Positions 7,668-9,379 of a stretch of DNA of 9,379 bases are shown one piece after another. The notes under the pieces are model-generated. The model ran no database searches, had not been told where the DNA came from, and saw nothing but the letters and a program-made list of their open reading frames with translations. The stretch spans positions 1 to 9,379 of the forward strand of contig JAFGDC010000104.1 of the NCBI GenBank assembly GCA_016932295.1, read 5' to 3'. A program made the translations under genes and the position numbers. Origin of the DNA: a candidate division CSSED10-310 bacterium. GTDB taxonomy: Bacteria > CSSED10-310 > JAFGDC01. Numbering within the stretch: position 1 is the stretch's first letter; each line of letters begins with the position of its first letter.

Positions 7668-7672
7668 GGAGG
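7668..7672 (+). promoter_or_regulatory. Ribosome binding site that chooses ATG 7678 over ATG 7675
   Basis: GGAGG ends two bases before the ATG at 7675 and five bases before the ATG at 7678. Only the second spacing is normal. The frame also extends upstream to 7474, but that part lacks a ribosome binding site and family similarity. Confidence 0.7.
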
Positions 7673-7677
7673 ATATG

Positions 7678-8229
7678 ATGACACGAGCGGAGGCATGGGA
7701 ATTACTATGCGAGTATACCAAGGGTGAGCATCTTCGAAACCACGGATTGGCCGTGGAGGCGGCCATGGCATGGTACGCGAAGAAGTTTGCCGGAGAGGAA
7801 GAAGACTGGCGAGTGGTGGGACTGCTGCACGATTTCGATTATGAACGATATCCATCGATGCCGGACCATCCGTTGAAAGGAGCTGAAATACTTGCTGAAC
7901 GGAATCTTCCGGCACCGCTGATCAGGGCGATCAAATCACATGTAACGGGTGTGGGCATTTCTCGTGAGACGATGATGGAGAAGACCTTGTTCGCGGTGGA
8001 TGAACTGACTGGCTTCATCATCGCCGTGGCGCTCGTGCGCCCATCGAAGCGGGTGGCCGATGTGACCGTCAAGTCAGTCAAGAAAAAAATGAAAGACAAG
8101 GCATTCGCCCGGGCGGTCAATCGTGATGAGATCGTGGAAGGCGCACGGGAACTGGGTATCCCTCTTGAAGACCATGTTCAGAATGTTATCGATGCACTCA
8201 TCACCATCGACGAACAACTTGGAGTTTAG
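7678..8229 (+). CDS. HD-superfamily hydrolase (COG2316-like)
   Basis: From the ATG at 7678 the protein has 183 residues, a normal length for this family. The HD metal-binding pattern is complete: His22 (RNHGLAVEA), His51-Asp52 (GLLHDFDYE), His88 (AIKSHVTG) and Asp108 (AVDELTGFI). The surrounding segments (HPLKGAEILAE, ALVRPSKRVADV, VKSVKKKMKDKAFARAVNR) fit the widespread small HD proteins grouped as COG2316, predicted metal-dependent phosphohydrolases whose physiological substrate is not established. It has no signal peptide or membrane segment, so it is cytoplasmic. It lies 88 bases upstream of the barrel-S49 gene on the same strand and is divergent from the GAF membrane gene. The family call is confident; the substrate is unknown. 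Confidence 0.93.
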   Translation: MTRAEAWELLCEYTKGEHLRNHGLAVEAAMAWYAKKFAGEEEDWRVVGLLHDFDYERYPSMPDHPLKGAEILAERNLPAPLIRAIKSHVTGVGISRETMMEKTLFAVDELTGFIIAVALVRPSKRVADVTVKSVKKKMKDKAFARAVNRDEIVEGARELGIPLEDHVQNVIDALITIDEQLGV

Positions 8230-8300
8230 TGAACCGCATGCTTCCAACAGGTCGTATGGGCGGTGGACCGTCCTTCCGTCTGGAATGATGCGGGTGTCCG

Positions 8301-8310
8301 AAAAAAGGAG
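8301..8310 (+). promoter_or_regulatory. Ribosome binding site of the barrel-S49 gene
   Basis: AAAAAAGGAG ends seven bases before the ATG at 8318. This strong site, with the signal peptide that follows, establishes the plus-strand frame against the long antisense frame across the same region. Confidence 0.8.
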
Positions 8311-8317
8311 TCCGACC

Positions 8318-9379
8318 ATGTCTGAGAAAAAGCTGGTTTTGTGTGTCTTGCTGTTCGTATTCGTCTCTAACGCTTCTGCGTTCGAGTACGACCATTCGTT
8401 CTGGTTCCATGGTTCAGCGGCCCTGAACGATGACGCCGCCGCGATGATTGTCAATCCCGCCGGGATGTCCATGCTTCGGTCGGTGAATTACCTGGTGCAG
8501 GTGAACATGGACAAGGACGATGAAGTCAGCTATGCGGGCCTGTTGTATTCCTTCAAGCATCTCGGGATCGGGTATGATTACCAGGCAGGATTGACTGATC
8601 AGGACCGAGAATTGCAAAGCCTGACAATCAGTTCGTCGCATGCGGTGCTCGGCGGCAGGCTCGGATTCGGGACGAACCTCCGCGCCTACGTGCCGAAGAA
8701 TGATGCTTCGAGGGAATGGGACCTGGATTACGGCATCATGTATCGACCCTGTTCCCACTTCTCGTTCGGCCTGGTTGCCCGTAACCTCCTGGAAGCGGAG
8801 GTGTGGGATTACACGATTCCGCGAACCTATACCGCCGCCGTCGGAATCCGGCCTTTTTCGGATAGAATATCGGTAGGTTTTGATGTGACTTATATGGATG
8901 AAAAGGATCGTGATTCCGATGATCGCTGGCGCTATCAAGGCATCGTCGATGCCGAACTCATGCCTGGTATCAACCTGAAGCTGTTCGCTGACGACGATGA
9001 ACGATACGGTATCGGATTGGGACTCAACCTGCCCAACGCCGGTTTTACCATGGGCGGAGTGCGTGATGGCGACGGCGATGTCATGGACAGGTTCTGCGCG
9101 ATCGCGGTCGGTGTTGACCGGAATCGAACCATGCTGCAGAACCGCCGGCAGGTGGCCGAGGTGACGGTGGAAGGGGTTGTGCGCGACCAGGGGCGGAACA
9201 ACAAGTCGCTGTTCAGATTGCTGGAGCAGTTTCGGACCATAGAAGAATCCGCCCACATCGAAGGCGTCCTGGTCAATGTGAAACAGCTCGGTCCCGGCAT
9301 TTTCAGCGCCGTCTCGCCGGGTGCCCAGGAATTGCATGCGGCGATCAAGCGGGTTCGGGCTGCCGGCAAGCACGTGGTG
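8318..9379 (+). CDS. Secreted PorV/UPF0164-like barrel fused to an S49 (SppA-type) peptidase-like domain, 3' partial
   Basis: The frame is open to the window end, giving 354 residues. Residues 1-21 form a signal peptide (KKLVLCVLLFVFV, cleavage probably after ASA at 19-21). Next comes a pattern of PorV/UPF0164-type outer-membrane barrels: DDAAAMIVNPAGMS (38-51), then alternating strands to about residue 270 (YAGLLYSFKHLGIGYDY, FSFGLVARNL, YTAAVGIRPF, YGIGLGLNL). From about residue 278 the sequence changes to the opening of an S49 domain: AEVTVEGVVRD, a helix, AHIEGVLVNVKQLGPG, then AQELHAAIKRVRAAGKHVV, matching the SppA order of strand, helix, 'kgVllrin', 'El..ai...r..GK.V'. The catalytic Lys and Ser would lie beyond the window, so activity is undecided. 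It is predicted to be at the outer membrane. It could instead be a degenerate S49-like domain. It may be cotranscribed with the HD hydrolase gene. Confidence 0.8.
   Translation, partial: MSEKKLVLCVLLFVFVSNASAFEYDHSFWFHGSAALNDDAAAMIVNPAGMSMLRSVNYLVQVNMDKDDEVSYAGLLYSFKHLGIGYDYQAGLTDQDRELQSLTISSSHAVLGGRLGFGTNLRAYVPKNDASREWDLDYGIMYRPCSHFSFGLVARNLLEAEVWDYTIPRTYTAAVGIRPFSDRISVGFDVTYMDEKDRDSDDRWRYQGIVDAELMPGINLKLFADDDERYGIGLGLNLPNAGFTMGGVRDGDGDVMDRFCAIAVGVDRNRTMLQNRRQVAEVTVEGVVRDQGRNNKSLFRLLEQFRTIEESAHIEGVLVNVKQLGPGIFSAVSPGAQELHAAIKRVRAAGKHVV

Noticed and set aside
7474..7677. Upstream extension of the HD hydrolase reading frame
   Set aside because: GGAGG at 7668-7672 is placed for the ATG at 7678, the family normally starts here, and the extension covers a candidate promoter.
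8257..8275. Hairpin-like GGGCGGTGGACCGTCC between the HD and barrel-S49 genes
   Set aside because: The stem is short with a tiny loop and a wobble pair and has no T-tract, so it does not support a terminator call.
8414..9373. 319-residue minus-strand open frame across the right end
   Set aside because: It is antisense to the plus frame starting at 8318, which has a strong ribosome binding site, a signal peptide, an NPAG barrel motif and an S49-like segment. The minus frame has no recognisable domain.

Overview
The window is GC-rich bacterial DNA with ordinary bacterial start signals (Shine-Dalgarno sites, sigma70-like promoters, a clean intrinsic terminator). Its genes point to a Gram-negative with an outer membrane: a TPR lipoprotein, and a PorV/UPF0164-like barrel carrying a signal peptide. 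The large protein kinase-ATPase-TPR fusion is typical of regulation-rich lineages such as Myxococcota/deltaproteobacteria-like groups, FCB relatives and other uncultured phyla. I cannot name the taxon from the sequence alone. I saw no tRNA, rRNA, CRISPR array, insertion sequence or phage gene.

Layout. (1) From before position 1 to 3137, + strand: the C-terminal 1044 residues of a Ser/Thr protein kinase fused to an AAA_16-type ATPase and a long TPR solenoid. Its kinase core lies off the left edge. (2) 3202-3663, - strand, convergent with it: a small membrane-anchored NTF2-like protein. (3) 3664-3967: a divergent intergenic region with a candidate promoter. (4) 3968-5140, +: a TPR lipoprotein followed by a strong intrinsic terminator at 5170-5198. 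(5) 5345-7417, -: an integral membrane protein with about eight helices, two GAF-like regions and a terminal coiled coil, but no visible signalling output domain. (6) 7418-7677: a divergent intergenic region with one candidate promoter on each strand. (7) 7678-8229, +: an HD-superfamily hydrolase of the COG2316 type. (8) 8318 to the window end, +: a secreted protein whose N-terminal half looks like a PorV-type outer-membrane barrel and whose visible C-terminal part looks like the beginning of an S49 (SppA-type) peptidase domain. It runs off the right edge.

How the genes work together. No metabolic pathway is evident. Two genes are signal-transduction proteins (the kinase fusion and the membrane GAF protein). 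Three encode envelope proteins (the NTF2-like anchor, the TPR lipoprotein and the barrel-S49 fusion). The gene orientations (convergent, divergent, convergent, divergent) mean most are separate transcription units; only the HD hydrolase and the barrel-S49 gene could share an mRNA (88-base gap). The most unusual item is the barrel-S49 fusion. The best-supported structural oddity is the exact 40-residue register of eleven consecutive TPR-like units in the kinase fusion.
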